From DASRCB01 sp035653295 (GTDB lineage: Bacteria > Acidobacteriota > Terriglobia > Bryobacterales > Bryobacteraceae): a DNA stretch of 64,000 nt. Each line of letters begins with the position of its first letter. Position 1 is the stretch's first letter. The notes under the pieces are model-generated. The model was not told the origin of the DNA. It saw only the letters and a program-made list of their open reading frames with translations, and made no database searches. The stretch covers positions 1 to 64,000 of the forward strand of contig DASRCB010000174.1 of assembly GCA_035653295.1 (NCBI GenBank), read 5' to 3'. Of this stretch, positions 1-8,147 are shown piece after piece. The translations under genes and the position numbers were made by a program.

Positions 1-2
1 CG

Positions 3-776
3 CGTTCCGGACAGGTAATCCTGCTCGGGATCGCAGTCTGCCTGCTGGGTATCGCGGTTGCCGGCGCCGCCGGCCGGTCGAAGGAGCGAACGATGCCCGC
101 CGCAGAAAAGCGCCGCGCAATTCGCGAATTCGACCTGAAGAAAGGCATCCTCGTGGCCACGTTCTCAGGAGTGATGAGCGCGTGCATGTCCTTCGGTCTG
201 AAAGCGGGCGATCCGATCCGGCAGATCACGCTGCAGCACGGTACCACCACGCTGTGGCAAGGTCTTCCGGTACTCGTGGTGGTGCTCTTCGGCGGGTTTA
301 CCACCAACTTCGTCTGGTGCGCGATCCTGAATTTCCGTAACGGCACCGTGCGCGAATACTTCACTTCACGCGTGTCCGCGCCGACAATGGACCGCAACGG
401 CGAGCTCATCATCGAAAGCGCCATCGATGCACCGGGGGAGGAGATGGCACGCGCCGTGGCCACCGCCCGCGCTCCTGAAACCGCGACTGCGCCGCTCCTG
501 CGCAATTACGTTTTCAGCGCACTGGCAGGCACAACCTGGTATTTCCAGTTCTTCTTCTACACCATGGGCGAAACCCAGATGGGCGCGTACAAGTTCTCCA
601 GCTGGACGCTGCACATGGCCAGCATCATTATCTTCAGCTCGCTGTGGGGCATCGCCCTGCACGAATGGCGCGGAGCGGGAAGCCGTGCCCGCACGCTCCT
701 GCTGTGCAGTTTGCTCGTGCTGATCTCATCGACCGTGATCGTGGGCTACGGGAACTACCTGGCGCTCGCGCGCTGA
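3..776 (+). CDS. rhaT: L-rhamnose/proton symporter RhaT, 5'-truncated by window edge
   Basis: Inner-membrane sugar/H+ symporter of the drug/metabolite transporter superfamily. The frame is open from base 3 (RSGQVILLGIAVCLLG...) into an internal ATG at 93, so the gene begins before the window and only the C-terminal part (about 257 residues) is visible. Hydrophobic segments alternate with short loops. GVMSACMSFGLKAG, TNFVWC and the block around TWYFQFFFYTMGETQMG match the RhaT family. No other rhamnose gene is visible, so the substrate is inferred from family only. The stop lies 11 nt from the convergent end of the TauE-type gene. Confidence 0.85.
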   Translation, partial: RSGQVILLGIAVCLLGIAVAGAAGRSKERTMPAAEKRRAIREFDLKKGILVATFSGVMSACMSFGLKAGDPIRQITLQHGTTTLWQGLPVLVVVLFGGFTTNFVWCAILNFRNGTVREYFTSRVSAPTMDRNGELIIESAIDAPGEEMARAVATARAPETATAPLLRNYVFSALAGTTWYFQFFFYTMGETQMGAYKFSSWTLHMASIIIFSSLWGIALHEWRGAGSRARTLLLCSLLVLISSTVIVGYGNYLALAR

Positions 777-787
777 GCCGGCCGCCT

Positions 788-1567
788 CTAGCCTGCCATC
801 CGTATGAACATGACAATCGTGATCGTAAAGCCCACCACGATCACGAACGCCCGCACGGCCGTGCGCCCGATGCGCCGCGCCGCACCGGCGGCGCCGTAGC
901 CGCCGATCATCGCTCCAACGGCCATGACCAGCACGTATGGCCAAAAGATCAGCTTCGCGGCGATGAACAGAATCGCCGCCACTCCGTTAATGCTCAGCGA
1001 AAAAAGGCTGGTCAGCGCGTTCATTTCGAGGATATCGGTCATGCCCAGCACCCCGAGTATGGACAGCATCATGATGCTGATGCCGGCGCCGAAGTAGCCG
1101 CCGTAGATCCCTACCGCGAGCTGCAGCAGTCCCGCCGCGATCAGCCAGGCGCCGCTGCGCCGAACGGCTGCATGCGTCGTGCGCAGCCAGCGCTGCACCG
1201 GGATCTGCACCACGAACAGGAGCGTCGCGAACAGAATCAGAAACGGCACGATCCGGTCAAAAATGCCCGGCGGCGTCATGCGCAGCAGCATGGCGCCGAT
1301 CGCCCCACCGGCTATACCGGGGATCAACAACAGGCGCATCCGTGGCTCGGTGCGAGCCAGCTCACGGCGAAATCCCCACAGGCTGCCCAGCGATCCGGGC
1401 CAGATCGCCACGGTATTGGTTGCATTCGCGATCACCGACGGCAACCCCAGCCACAGCAACGTCGGGAACGAGACCATGGTGCCGCCGCCGGCGACGGAGT
1501 TAATTGCTCCGGCGAGAAAAGCGGCGGCAAAGGCAATGGCAAGGTGCGGCAGGTCCGGCGCCGGCAC
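788..1567 (-). CDS. TauE/SafE family sulfite/organosulfonate exporter-like membrane protein
   Basis: A 259-residue polytopic membrane protein of the TauE/SafE (DUF81) family, which exports sulfite, sulfoacetate or similar anions. The N-terminal block AGAINSVAGGGTMVSFPTLL is the family signature. A second glycine-rich repeat (GGYFGAGISIMMLSILG) opens the second half, as expected from the internal duplication. The start is GTG at 1567, directly after the stop codon of the upstream C45-type gene (TAA then GTG, no gap), which indicates co-transcription and translational coupling. The substrate cannot be read from sequence. Confidence 0.85.
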   Translation of the reverse strand: MPAPDLPHLAIAFAAAFLAGAINSVAGGGTMVSFPTLLWLGLPSVIANATNTVAIWPGSLGSLWGFRRELARTEPRMRLLLIPGIAGGAIGAMLLRMTPPGIFDRIVPFLILFATLLFVVQIPVQRWLRTTHAAVRRSGAWLIAAGLLQLAVGIYGGYFGAGISIMMLSILGVLGMTDILEMNALTSLFSLSINGVAAILFIAAKLIFWPYVLVMAVGAMIGGYGAAGAARRIGRTAVRAFVIVVGFTITIVMFIRMAG

Positions 1568-2980
1568 TTATTTCGTAGCCGCGAACGTTGTCCACGGATA
1601 CGAATTCATATTCCGGAGAATGTTCTTCTCCCAGCGGAACTGCGGGTGCTTCCGCAGGTGCTCCGCCGCGTTGAAGTTCAGGCCGCAGGCATGCCCCATA
1701 GCCGCCGAAAGTTCCATCTTCGAGGCCATGTCTGCGTCCGTCGTCTTGTTCTGAACCGCGCCGGCAATTCCGTACGGCGGCTCCCACGGCTCCGACCCGC
1801 GCGCCGACAGGTCGATGTGCCCGTCGAGCGTACGTTCGCTCGGCGCGTCATCGCGATGCTCGAAGCTGTCGTAATGATCGGCCAGGAACTTCTGCGCCAT
1901 CGCGATGTCGATCTTCCCCTTGTTCTCCTCCATGAGCTGCTTCCAGCGCACGTGGCGCGCATTAGAGCTGATGCTCATGTCGTTAGCCGGAAAATCCGGC
2001 GCCTCCTCTTTCATCAGCTCCGGGTTTTCGGGGAAGTTGGATCCTACGAAGTAGCCGTCGTTCTTCTTATCGAAGGTGACGTTCTTCAGGCCAAGCTCCA
2101 GATGGCCGATCTCGTTGCGGTTGATATCGGCAACCAGCCACGTGTTGGCGTATGCGCCGTTGTTGCCCTCTTTCATAATGCTCGCGAACTCGTCAATGGA
2201 GGTGGCGTACTGCATCGCCTTGCGGGCGCGCACGAACTCCGGAATCCCGTTCGGATCGAAGGCGGAGAAGTAACCGATGGTGGTTTCGGTGATCACGATC
2301 CCGGCGTCGTTCTCGCCGAAATCGTCGGCGCTGTCGATTACACCCGGCAGGCCATCCATAAGGATGTGATGGCCGGCGGCTGGAGCGATGTCGAACATGA
2401 TGTTCCAGCGCTCGCCGTCGTTGTACTCGCTCCAGTTGTTGTGGGCGATGGCGATACGGCCGTCTTTGGTGTAGCTGCCCGTGGCGACGAACGCGCTGCA
2501 GTGCTCCGGCGTCGGCTTGCGCTTGTGGTGGATGCCGTGCTGGGCGTCATACCAGTCCACGTAATAGGGCGTCATCTCGATAGAGGCGTTGAGCACCGTG
2601 ACGTCGGTCAGGTCCATTGAGACGCCGCGCGCGTTCAGGCCCTCCACGATGCCCTGCATCTCGTCGCGATATTGCGCCTCCACCTTCGGCAGGAAGACGT
2701 TCTGCGCCGCGTCGCGGAAGAAAGCCCAGTTCTTGTGGTTTTCGTGCGTCAGCACCTCTCGCGTGACCTTCAGCAGGTCCTCGATCTCGGGCGCGAGCAG
2801 GTACCCGTGCTGAAATCCGATCTGCGCGGGCGTACCCTGCAGGTGGACGTAAATCCAGCCGTTCTGTTCGGTCCGGCGGAACGCGCCTTTAAGCCTGGCG
2901 TCCTGGTCGGAAATGCGGCCCGGGTGCGCCGCGAAAATGACGGTAACAGCGAGTACTGCGACACCAGCGACTCGTCTCAT
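1568..2980 (-). CDS. Secreted C45-type / phospholipase B-like N-terminal-nucleophile hydrolase
   Basis: A 470-residue exported protein. The chosen ATG (2980) gives a clean signal peptide, MRRVAGVAVLAVTVIFAAHPG; the frame is open further upstream, but only through the trpC antisense region. The stretch QGTPAQIGFQHGYLLAPEI and the motif PEHCSAFVATGSYTKDG followed by IAHNNWS resemble the C45 acyl-CoA:6-APA acyltransferase / phospholipase B-like Ntn hydrolases. In these an internal Cys becomes the N-terminal nucleophile after self-cleavage; here the candidate is the Cys in EHCSAF. The substrate (lipid, acyl-amide or peptide) is unknown. It forms an operon with the downstream TauE-type exporter and is divergent from trpC. 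Confidence 0.75.
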   Translation of the reverse strand: MRRVAGVAVLAVTVIFAAHPGRISDQDARLKGAFRRTEQNGWIYVHLQGTPAQIGFQHGYLLAPEIEDLLKVTREVLTHENHKNWAFFRDAAQNVFLPKVEAQYRDEMQGIVEGLNARGVSMDLTDVTVLNASIEMTPYYVDWYDAQHGIHHKRKPTPEHCSAFVATGSYTKDGRIAIAHNNWSEYNDGERWNIMFDIAPAAGHHILMDGLPGVIDSADDFGENDAGIVITETTIGYFSAFDPNGIPEFVRARKAMQYATSIDEFASIMKEGNNGAYANTWLVADINRNEIGHLELGLKNVTFDKKNDGYFVGSNFPENPELMKEEAPDFPANDMSISSNARHVRWKQLMEENKGKIDIAMAQKFLADHYDSFEHRDDAPSERTLDGHIDLSARGSEPWEPPYGIAGAVQNKTTDADMASKMELSAAMGHACGLNFNAAEHLRKHPQFRWEKNILRNMNSYPWTTFAATK

Positions 2981-3026
2981 ATTGGATCTGAGGATAGCAG
3001 GATTTCGGAGTCTCCCCGGGTGGCGA

Positions 3027-3035
3027 TGATACGAT
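3027..3035 (+). promoter_or_regulatory. Putative extended -10 promoter element of the trp operon
   Basis: The 9-mer TGATACGAT (extended -10, TG-n-TACGAT) lies 15 nt before the trpC ATG, between the divergent C45 gene and trpC. No good -35 is visible, as is usual for extended -10 promoters. The same 9-mer occurs upstream of pgk at 56437-56445. This is pattern-based only. Confidence 0.35.
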
Positions 3036-3049
3036 GAAAAATTCCCCCA

Positions 3050-3832
3050 ATGCTGCGCACCATTCCAGACATCCTCGCACGCATTGTCGACCAGAAGCGG
3101 GCCGAGTTGCCGGCCCTGGAACATACGCGGGACATCCTCGAGCAGCGCGCCGCGAAGCGCCCCGCGAGCCGTGGTTTCCGGCGTGCCCTGGAGGCGCACG
3201 ACACCGCGATCATCGCCGAAATCAAAAAGGCCTCGCCGAGCCGCGGCCTGCTTGCGGAATCGTTCGATCCGGCCCGCATCGCAGCCGCCTACGAATCCGC
3301 CGGAGCGGCGGCGATCTCCGTTCTGACTGACGAACTGAATTTCCAGGGCAGCCTGAGCGATCTTCGAGCCGCGCGCGCCGCGGTGTGCGCGCCCGTGCTG
3401 CGCAAGGATTTCACGGTTTCGCCGCTGCATATCATCGAAGCCGCCGCAAACGGCGCCGACGCCATTCTGCTGATTGCCGCCGTGCTCGGCGATCGCGAGA
3501 TGCGGGATTTCCGCGAGCTTGCCGCTTCGAACGGAATGGACGCGCTGGTCGAGGTCCACGACGAGGAAGACCTGGCCCGCGCCGCGGATTCCGGCGCGGA
3601 GATCATCGGCGTCAATAATCGGGATCTGCGCACGTTCGAGGTGACCCTGGACACCTCGCTCCGCCTTGCCGATCGAATGCCGCCCCACGCTGTTCGCGTT
3701 GCTGAGAGCGGGATTTCCTCGCGAGATGACATCCAGCGCCTGAAGCAGGCTGGGTTCGGCGCGTTTCTGGTTGGAGAGCATCTGATGAAGGCAGCCGATC
3801 CCGCGGCGGCGCTGCGCGAGTTGATTGCATGA
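3050..3832 (+). CDS. trpC: Indole-3-glycerol phosphate synthase TrpC
   Basis: Converts carboxyphenylaminodeoxyribulose phosphate to indole-3-glycerol phosphate in tryptophan synthesis. The 260 residues match the monofunctional enzyme. Family blocks are in order: AEIKKASPSRG (catalytic Lys), VLTDELNFQGS, LRKDFTVSPLHI, GADAILLIAAVL, GVNNRDLRTFEV and VAESGI of the TIM barrel. The ATG at 3050 lacks a Shine-Dalgarno sequence and sits close to a putative -10, so the leader may be very short. It is the first gene of trpCFBA-aroQ-pmm, and its stop overlaps trpF (ATGA). trpE, trpG and trpD are not in the window. Confidence 0.96.
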   Translation: MLRTIPDILARIVDQKRAELPALEHTRDILEQRAAKRPASRGFRRALEAHDTAIIAEIKKASPSRGLLAESFDPARIAAAYESAGAAAISVLTDELNFQGSLSDLRAARAAVCAPVLRKDFTVSPLHIIEAAANGADAILLIAAVLGDREMRDFRELAASNGMDALVEVHDEEDLARAADSGAEIIGVNNRDLRTFEVTLDTSLRLADRMPPHAVRVAESGISSRDDIQRLKQAGFGAFLVGEHLMKAADPAAALRELIA

Positions 3833-4440
3833 TGCCTGGCCATGTAGTGAAAATCTGCGGCATCACCACTCTGGACGACGCCGTTGCGGCGATGGAAGCG
3901 GGCGCGACCGCGATTGGCTTCAATTTCTGGCTGAACAGCCCGCGGTATGTCGACCCGGCAGCCGCTGCGGAGATTATCGGCAGCCTGGCGGCCGAAACCG
4001 CCTGCCCCACGCGGGTCGGCGTTTTCGTGGATGCCAGCCCGGAGTATGTTGATGACATCGCGAACCGGGCGGGGCTGGACGTTGCCCAGATACACGGCGG
4101 CGCCTGCGCGGGCCTGCGCTGCTGGCGCGCTTATCGCGTCGGCGACGATGGCATTATCGCCGTCAATGACCCCGGCCAGGCCGAGGCCATCCTGCTGGAT
4201 ACTGCTGTTCCCGGACTGCGCGGCGGCACCGGCCGTTCCTTTGCGTGGTGCGCGGCTCGTGAACTCCAGCACCGGGTCATCATCGCCGGCGGCCTCGACG
4301 CGAGCAATGTGCGCGAAGCCATTCGCCAGGCGCGGCCGTGGGGCGTGGATGCGTGCTCGCGAATCGAAGCGGCGCCCGGAAGAAAGGATCACGAAAAAAT
4401 GAAAGCTTTCATCGCAGAGGCGCTGGCGGAGTTCGCATGA
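3829..4440 (+). CDS. trpF: Phosphoribosylanthranilate isomerase TrpF
   Basis: Catalyses the Amadori rearrangement of phosphoribosylanthranilate. The 203-residue TIM barrel starts with VKICGITTLDDA, which holds the catalytic Cys. The general acid Asp is in LLDTAVPGLRGGTGRSF, and the phosphate-binding end is IIAGGLDASNV. It overlaps the trpC stop through ATGA, so translation is coupled; a second ATG follows directly (MMPGH). Its own stop overlaps the trpB start, again through ATGA. Confidence 0.95.
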   Translation: MMPGHVVKICGITTLDDAVAAMEAGATAIGFNFWLNSPRYVDPAAAAEIIGSLAAETACPTRVGVFVDASPEYVDDIANRAGLDVAQIHGGACAGLRCWRAYRVGDDGIIAVNDPGQAEAILLDTAVPGLRGGTGRSFAWCAARELQHRVIIAGGLDASNVREAIRQARPWGVDACSRIEAAPGRKDHEKMKAFIAEALAEFA

Positions 4441-5657
4441 GTCCTGTTGTTCCCGATGCTGCCGGACACTTCGGTCCCTACGGCGGCCGGTTCGTCCCTG
4501 AAGTGCTGATGTGCCCGCTCGAAGAGCTGGAGAAAGCCTACAGCGTGGTGCGCGGCGACGAGGCGTTTCAGGCCGAGCTGCGCGATCTTCTGGAGAATTA
4601 CGCGGGTCGCCCGACGCCGCTCTATTTCGCTCGCAGGCTCACGGAAACACTCGGCGGCGCCCGCATCTGGATCAAGCGGGAAGACCTGCTGCATACCGGC
4701 GCGCACAAGATCAACAACTGCCTCGGCCAGATCCTGCTTGCCCGGCGAATGGGCAAACGCCGCATCATCGCCGAGACGGGCGCCGGACAGCATGGCGTCG
4801 CCACGGCTACCGTCTGCGCTCTGTTCGGCCTCGATTGCACGGTGTATATGGGCGAGATCGACATGGCGCGGCAGAAGCTGAATGTCTTTCGCATGCGCCT
4901 GTTAGGGGCCAAAGTGGTGGGCGTCTCCGCGGGCAGCCGCACGCTCAAAGACGCCACCAGCGAAGCCCTGCGCGACTGGGTGACGAACGTCGGCGACACA
5001 CACTATCTGCTGGGGTCGGCGCTTGGTCCGCATCCGTACCCCATGATGGTGCGTGATTTCCAGAACGTCATCGGACGCGAAACCAGGCGTCAAATTCTCG
5101 AGCGCGAAGGACGGCTGCCGGACTCGATCGTTGCGTGCGTGGGCGGCGGCAGCAATGCCATCGGCATGTTCTACCCCTTCGTGGGTGACGCATCCGTGAA
5201 GCTGATCGGCGTGGAGGCGGGCGGGCGGAGCCGGGACTTCGGCGAGCATGCCGCGCGATTTGCCACCGGTTCCCCCGGCGTGCTCCATGGCGCGCACAGC
5301 TGGCTGCTGCAGGACGAGCACGGCCAGGTGGCGCCCACGCATTCGGTTTCCGCGGGCCTCGATTACGCCCTGGTCGGCCCGGAGCATGCGTGGCTGCGGG
5401 ATCGCGGTCGGGCGGAGTACGTGTACGCCTCGGATGCCGACGCTCTGGAGGCGGCGCGCACGCTATCGCGCACCGAGGGCATCATTCCGGCGCTGGAATC
5501 ATCGCATGCCATCGCCGAAACGCTGCGGCGCGCGCCCGAGGAGAAGGATCGAATCATGATCGTGAATCTCTCCGGCCGCGGCGACAAGGACACGGATATT
5601 TATCGCGAGAACATGAAGGACCTGGATGAGCCAGACGCGAATCAGCCGCCTGTTTGA
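4437..5657 (+). CDS. trpB: Tryptophan synthase beta subunit TrpB
   Basis: PLP enzyme condensing indole with L-serine. It has 406 residues from the ATG at 4437, which overlaps the trpF stop (ATGA). N-terminal FGPYGGRFVPEVLM and the PLP-lysine motif HTGAHKINN are clear. So are AETGAGQHGVATATV, the phosphate cup CVGGGSNAIGMF, and the C-terminal VNLSGRGDKD. The length is typical of TrpB1, the form that pairs with TrpA. The trpA start lies 32 nt inside its 3' end. Confidence 0.97.
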   Translation: MSPVVPDAAGHFGPYGGRFVPEVLMCPLEELEKAYSVVRGDEAFQAELRDLLENYAGRPTPLYFARRLTETLGGARIWIKREDLLHTGAHKINNCLGQILLARRMGKRRIIAETGAGQHGVATATVCALFGLDCTVYMGEIDMARQKLNVFRMRLLGAKVVGVSAGSRTLKDATSEALRDWVTNVGDTHYLLGSALGPHPYPMMVRDFQNVIGRETRRQILEREGRLPDSIVACVGGGSNAIGMFYPFVGDASVKLIGVEAGGRSRDFGEHAARFATGSPGVLHGAHSWLLQDEHGQVAPTHSVSAGLDYALVGPEHAWLRDRGRAEYVYASDADALEAARTLSRTEGIIPALESSHAIAETLRRAPEEKDRIMIVNLSGRGDKDTDIYRENMKDLDEPDANQPPV

Positions 5658-6432
5658 GTGCCTGAAGACGCGCGGCCGCACCGGCCTGGTCGGGTATATC
5701 ACCGCGGGCGATCCCACGCCCGAAAAAACGCCGGAGCTTGTCGCGGCTCTCGAGCGCGGCGGCTGCGACCTGATCGAACTGGGCGTTCCGTTTTCCGATC
5801 CGATCGCGGACGGCCCCGTGATCCAGCGCGGGTCCGAACGAGCTCTGCGCGCCGGTACGACTCTGCGCACCGTGCTGGACATCGCACGCCGGATTCGTGA
5901 GATTTCAGAGATCCCCATCCTGTTGTTCACGTACATGAACCCGGTGATGCATTACGGCTTTGACGCGCTTGGCGCCGATGCGCGCGCCGCCGGCATTGAC
6001 GGATGCCTGATGACCGATCTGAGCGTGGAGGAAGCCGGCCCATACGTCGCCGCGATGCAGAAGCACGGCCTGGACACGGTTTTCCTTGCGGCCCCAACGA
6101 GCACGCCGCGGCGCCTGGAACTGGTGGCGAAATACTCCAGCGGCTTCGTCTATCTGGTTTCGCGCACGGGCGTGACAGGCGAGCGGTCCACGATCTCCGA
6201 CCGCGTCGGCCCGCTGGTTCAGGCCATGCGCGATATTACCGATCTGCCCCTGACGGTGGGCTTTGGCATCTCGACAGCAGAGCATGTGCGAGCCATCGGC
6301 AGTCTGGTCGAAGCCGTGGCCGTGGGCAGCGCCTTCGTTCGCACCGTGGAGCAGCATGCCGATGATCCGGCGCCCGCTCTGGAGGCGCTCGCCCGGGAAC
6401 TCGCCTCTGGATTACCATCGAAGGGACGATGA
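5626..6432 (+). CDS. trpA: Tryptophan synthase alpha subunit TrpA
   Basis: Releases indole from indole-3-glycerol phosphate and passes it to TrpB. The 268-residue TIM barrel carries the catalytic Glu and Asp in CDLIELGVPFSDPIADGPVIQ. The phosphate-binding loop region VGFGISTAEHV is near the C-terminus. The start overlaps trpB by 32 nt and the stop overlaps the next gene by ATGA, so the subunits should be made together. Confidence 0.96.
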   Translation: MSQTRISRLFECLKTRGRTGLVGYITAGDPTPEKTPELVAALERGGCDLIELGVPFSDPIADGPVIQRGSERALRAGTTLRTVLDIARRIREISEIPILLFTYMNPVMHYGFDALGADARAAGIDGCLMTDLSVEEAGPYVAAMQKHGLDTVFLAAPTSTPRRLELVAKYSSGFVYLVSRTGVTGERSTISDRVGPLVQAMRDITDLPLTVGFGISTAEHVRAIGSLVEAVAVGSAFVRTVEQHADDPAPALEALARELASGLPSKGR

Positions 6433-6764
6433 CCAGGAAAGCGGGCATCGAACGCCTGGCTGAGTACCGCAGACAGATCGACGATGTCGACCTGCGCATG
6501 CTGCATCTGCTCAATGAGCGCACGTCCATCGTGGAATGCATCGGGCGTGTCAAGCAGGATCTGGACCTGCCCATCTACGAGCCGAAGCGCGAAGAAGACG
6601 TGTACCACAACGTGCTGTCGAATAACCGTGGGCCGCTCCCGCCCGATGCGGTGCAGCGCATCTTCGAGCGGATCATCGACGAAATGCGCCAGGTGCAGCG
6701 CGTGCGCATGCTGGAGCGCGACGGCAACCGCAAAACCAATGTTGAAACCGACCATCTTCCGTGA
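6429..6764 (+). CDS. aroQ: AroQ-type (class II) chorismate mutase, monofunctional
   Basis: A 111-residue all-helical protein that converts chorismate to prephenate, the branch to phenylalanine and tyrosine. The pattern RRQIDDVDLRMLHLLNERTSIV, then IGRVKQD and PKREEDVY, gives the Arg, Lys and Arg-Glu active-site set of the AroQ fold. It starts on the trpA stop (ATGA) and overlaps the phosphomannomutase start by 26 nt. Its place inside a trp operon ties both chorismate branches to one transcript. No prephenate dehydratase or dehydrogenase domain is fused. Confidence 0.9.
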   Translation: MTRKAGIERLAEYRRQIDDVDLRMLHLLNERTSIVECIGRVKQDLDLPIYEPKREEDVYHNVLSNNRGPLPPDAVQRIFERIIDEMRQVQRVRMLERDGNRKTNVETDHLP

Positions 6765-8112
6765 GTACGACATCCGCGGCGTCGCGGAAACCGAGCTGAC
6801 CAGTTCCGGGATCGAGGATCTGGGGCGCGGCCTGGGCACGTATCTGCACCGTCAGAGTGGAAAGCGAATCGCCGTGGGCCGCGATTGCCGGCTCAGCTCG
6901 CCGCGGCTGCACGAGGCGCTCGTCGCGGGCCTGGTCTCCTGCGGCTGCGAGGTGCTGGATTGCGGCACCGTCCCGACGCCGGTGCTGTATTTCGCCTCCA
7001 TGCACCTGAAGGCCGACGGCGGCGTGATGATCACGGGCAGCCATAATCCGCCCGAATTTAACGGGTTCAAGACCGTCTGCGGCGCGGGCACGATTCACGG
7101 CGAGGCCATTCAAACCGTGCGCCGGCTCATCGAGGTACAGGATTTCGAGCGCGGACAGGGCAGCGTGCGCCAGGTCGACATGGTGACGCCGTATGTGGAC
7201 GATGTCGCGGGCAGGTTTCAGTTCGAACGTCGGGTGAAGGTGGTGATAGATGCCGGGAACGGCACCGCCGGCCCGGTGGCGCGACGCATTTTCGAGCGGC
7301 TCAATGTTGACGTGACGGAGCTCTTCTTTGACATGGACGGCCGCTTTCCCAACCATCATCCCGATCCGACGCTGATGGAGAACCTCGATGATCTTCGGCG
7401 CGCGGTTCGCGAGCGCGGCGCCGAACTGGGCATCGCCTTCGACGGCGATTCCGACCGCATCGGCGCCGTGGACGAGAACGGAAACGTCGTCTTCGGCGAC
7501 ATGCTCATGCTGATCTACGGCCGGGAGATTCTGGAGCGCAAGCCTGGGGCGACGTTCATCGGCGAGGTGAAGTGCTCGCAGGCCATGTACGATGAGCTGC
7601 AGCGCCGCGGCGGCAGGCCGATCATGTACAAGACCGGCCATTCATTGATCAAGGCGAAGATGAAGCTGGAGCACGCGGAGCTGGCGGGAGAAATGTCGGG
7701 GCACATGTTCTTCGCCGACCGCTATCACGGCTACGATGATGCGTTGTATGCGGCGTGCCGTCTGATCGAGATCGTGGCGCGCTCGGGCAAGCCGCTTTCC
7801 GCACAGACTGCCGATCTGCCGAAGCTTTTCTCGACTCCGGAAATCCGCGTGGACTGTCCGGACGAGATGAAGTTCGAGGTGGTGGCGCGCGTCGGTGAGC
7901 ATTTCCGCGGCCGGTATAACACCGTGGATGTGGACGGCGCCAGGATCATCTTCCCGCAGGGCTGGGGGCTGGTTCGCGCCTCAAACACACAGCCGGTGCT
8001 GGTGCTGCGCTTCGAAGCGGAAAGCGAGGCGCTGCTGCATCAGTATCGAGCCGAGGTCGAGCAGGTGGTCGGCGCTGCCCGCGCGGCGGCGTTGCCGGTG
8101 CAGACGTCCTGA
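6739..8112 (+). CDS. Phosphomannomutase/phosphoglucomutase (alpha-D-phosphohexomutase family)
   Basis: Interconverts hexose 1- and 6-phosphates for glycan precursor synthesis. It has 457 residues from the ATG at 6739 (MLKPTIFREYDIRG, the usual family N-terminus); the frame is also open upstream, but only as a shadow of aroQ. The phosphoserine loop is ITGSHNPPEFNGFK, where the usual TASHNP is read as TGSHNP. The metal site is AFDGDSDRIGAVDE, the sugar-binding loop is GEMSGHMFF, and the phosphate-binding region is VRASNTQPVLVLRFE. It overlaps aroQ by 26 nt and is the last gene of the operon. PMM and PGM specificity cannot be separated by eye. Confidence 0.93.
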   Translation: MLKPTIFREYDIRGVAETELTSSGIEDLGRGLGTYLHRQSGKRIAVGRDCRLSSPRLHEALVAGLVSCGCEVLDCGTVPTPVLYFASMHLKADGGVMITGSHNPPEFNGFKTVCGAGTIHGEAIQTVRRLIEVQDFERGQGSVRQVDMVTPYVDDVAGRFQFERRVKVVIDAGNGTAGPVARRIFERLNVDVTELFFDMDGRFPNHHPDPTLMENLDDLRRAVRERGAELGIAFDGDSDRIGAVDENGNVVFGDMLMLIYGREILERKPGATFIGEVKCSQAMYDELQRRGGRPIMYKTGHSLIKAKMKLEHAELAGEMSGHMFFADRYHGYDDALYAACRLIEIVARSGKPLSAQTADLPKLFSTPEIRVDCPDEMKFEVVARVGEHFRGRYNTVDVDGARIIFPQGWGLVRASNTQPVLVLRFEAESEALLHQYRAEVEQVVGAARAAALPVQTS

Positions 8113-8120
8113 ACGTCGAG

Positions 8121-8134
8121 AGGCCGTTCGGCCT
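8121..8134. terminator. Hairpin between convergent genes, possible terminator
   Basis: Perfect 6-bp inverted repeat AGGCCG-TT-CGGCCT in the 35 nt between the convergent ends of the phosphomannomutase and the AI-2E-type gene. A wider CAGAC/GTCTG pair (8101-8105, 8141-8145) could extend it. There is no clear U-tract. Confidence 0.3.
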
Positions 8135-8147
8135 GCATTCGTCTGAC

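Noticed and set aside
644..2620. Long plus-strand open frame (658 codons)
   Set aside because: It is antisense to the TauE-type and C45 genes, His/Arg/Gln-rich, without a start signal; both opposite genes match known families.
3289..4392. Minus-strand frame (367 codons)
   Set aside because: Antisense to trpC and trpF; no family features.
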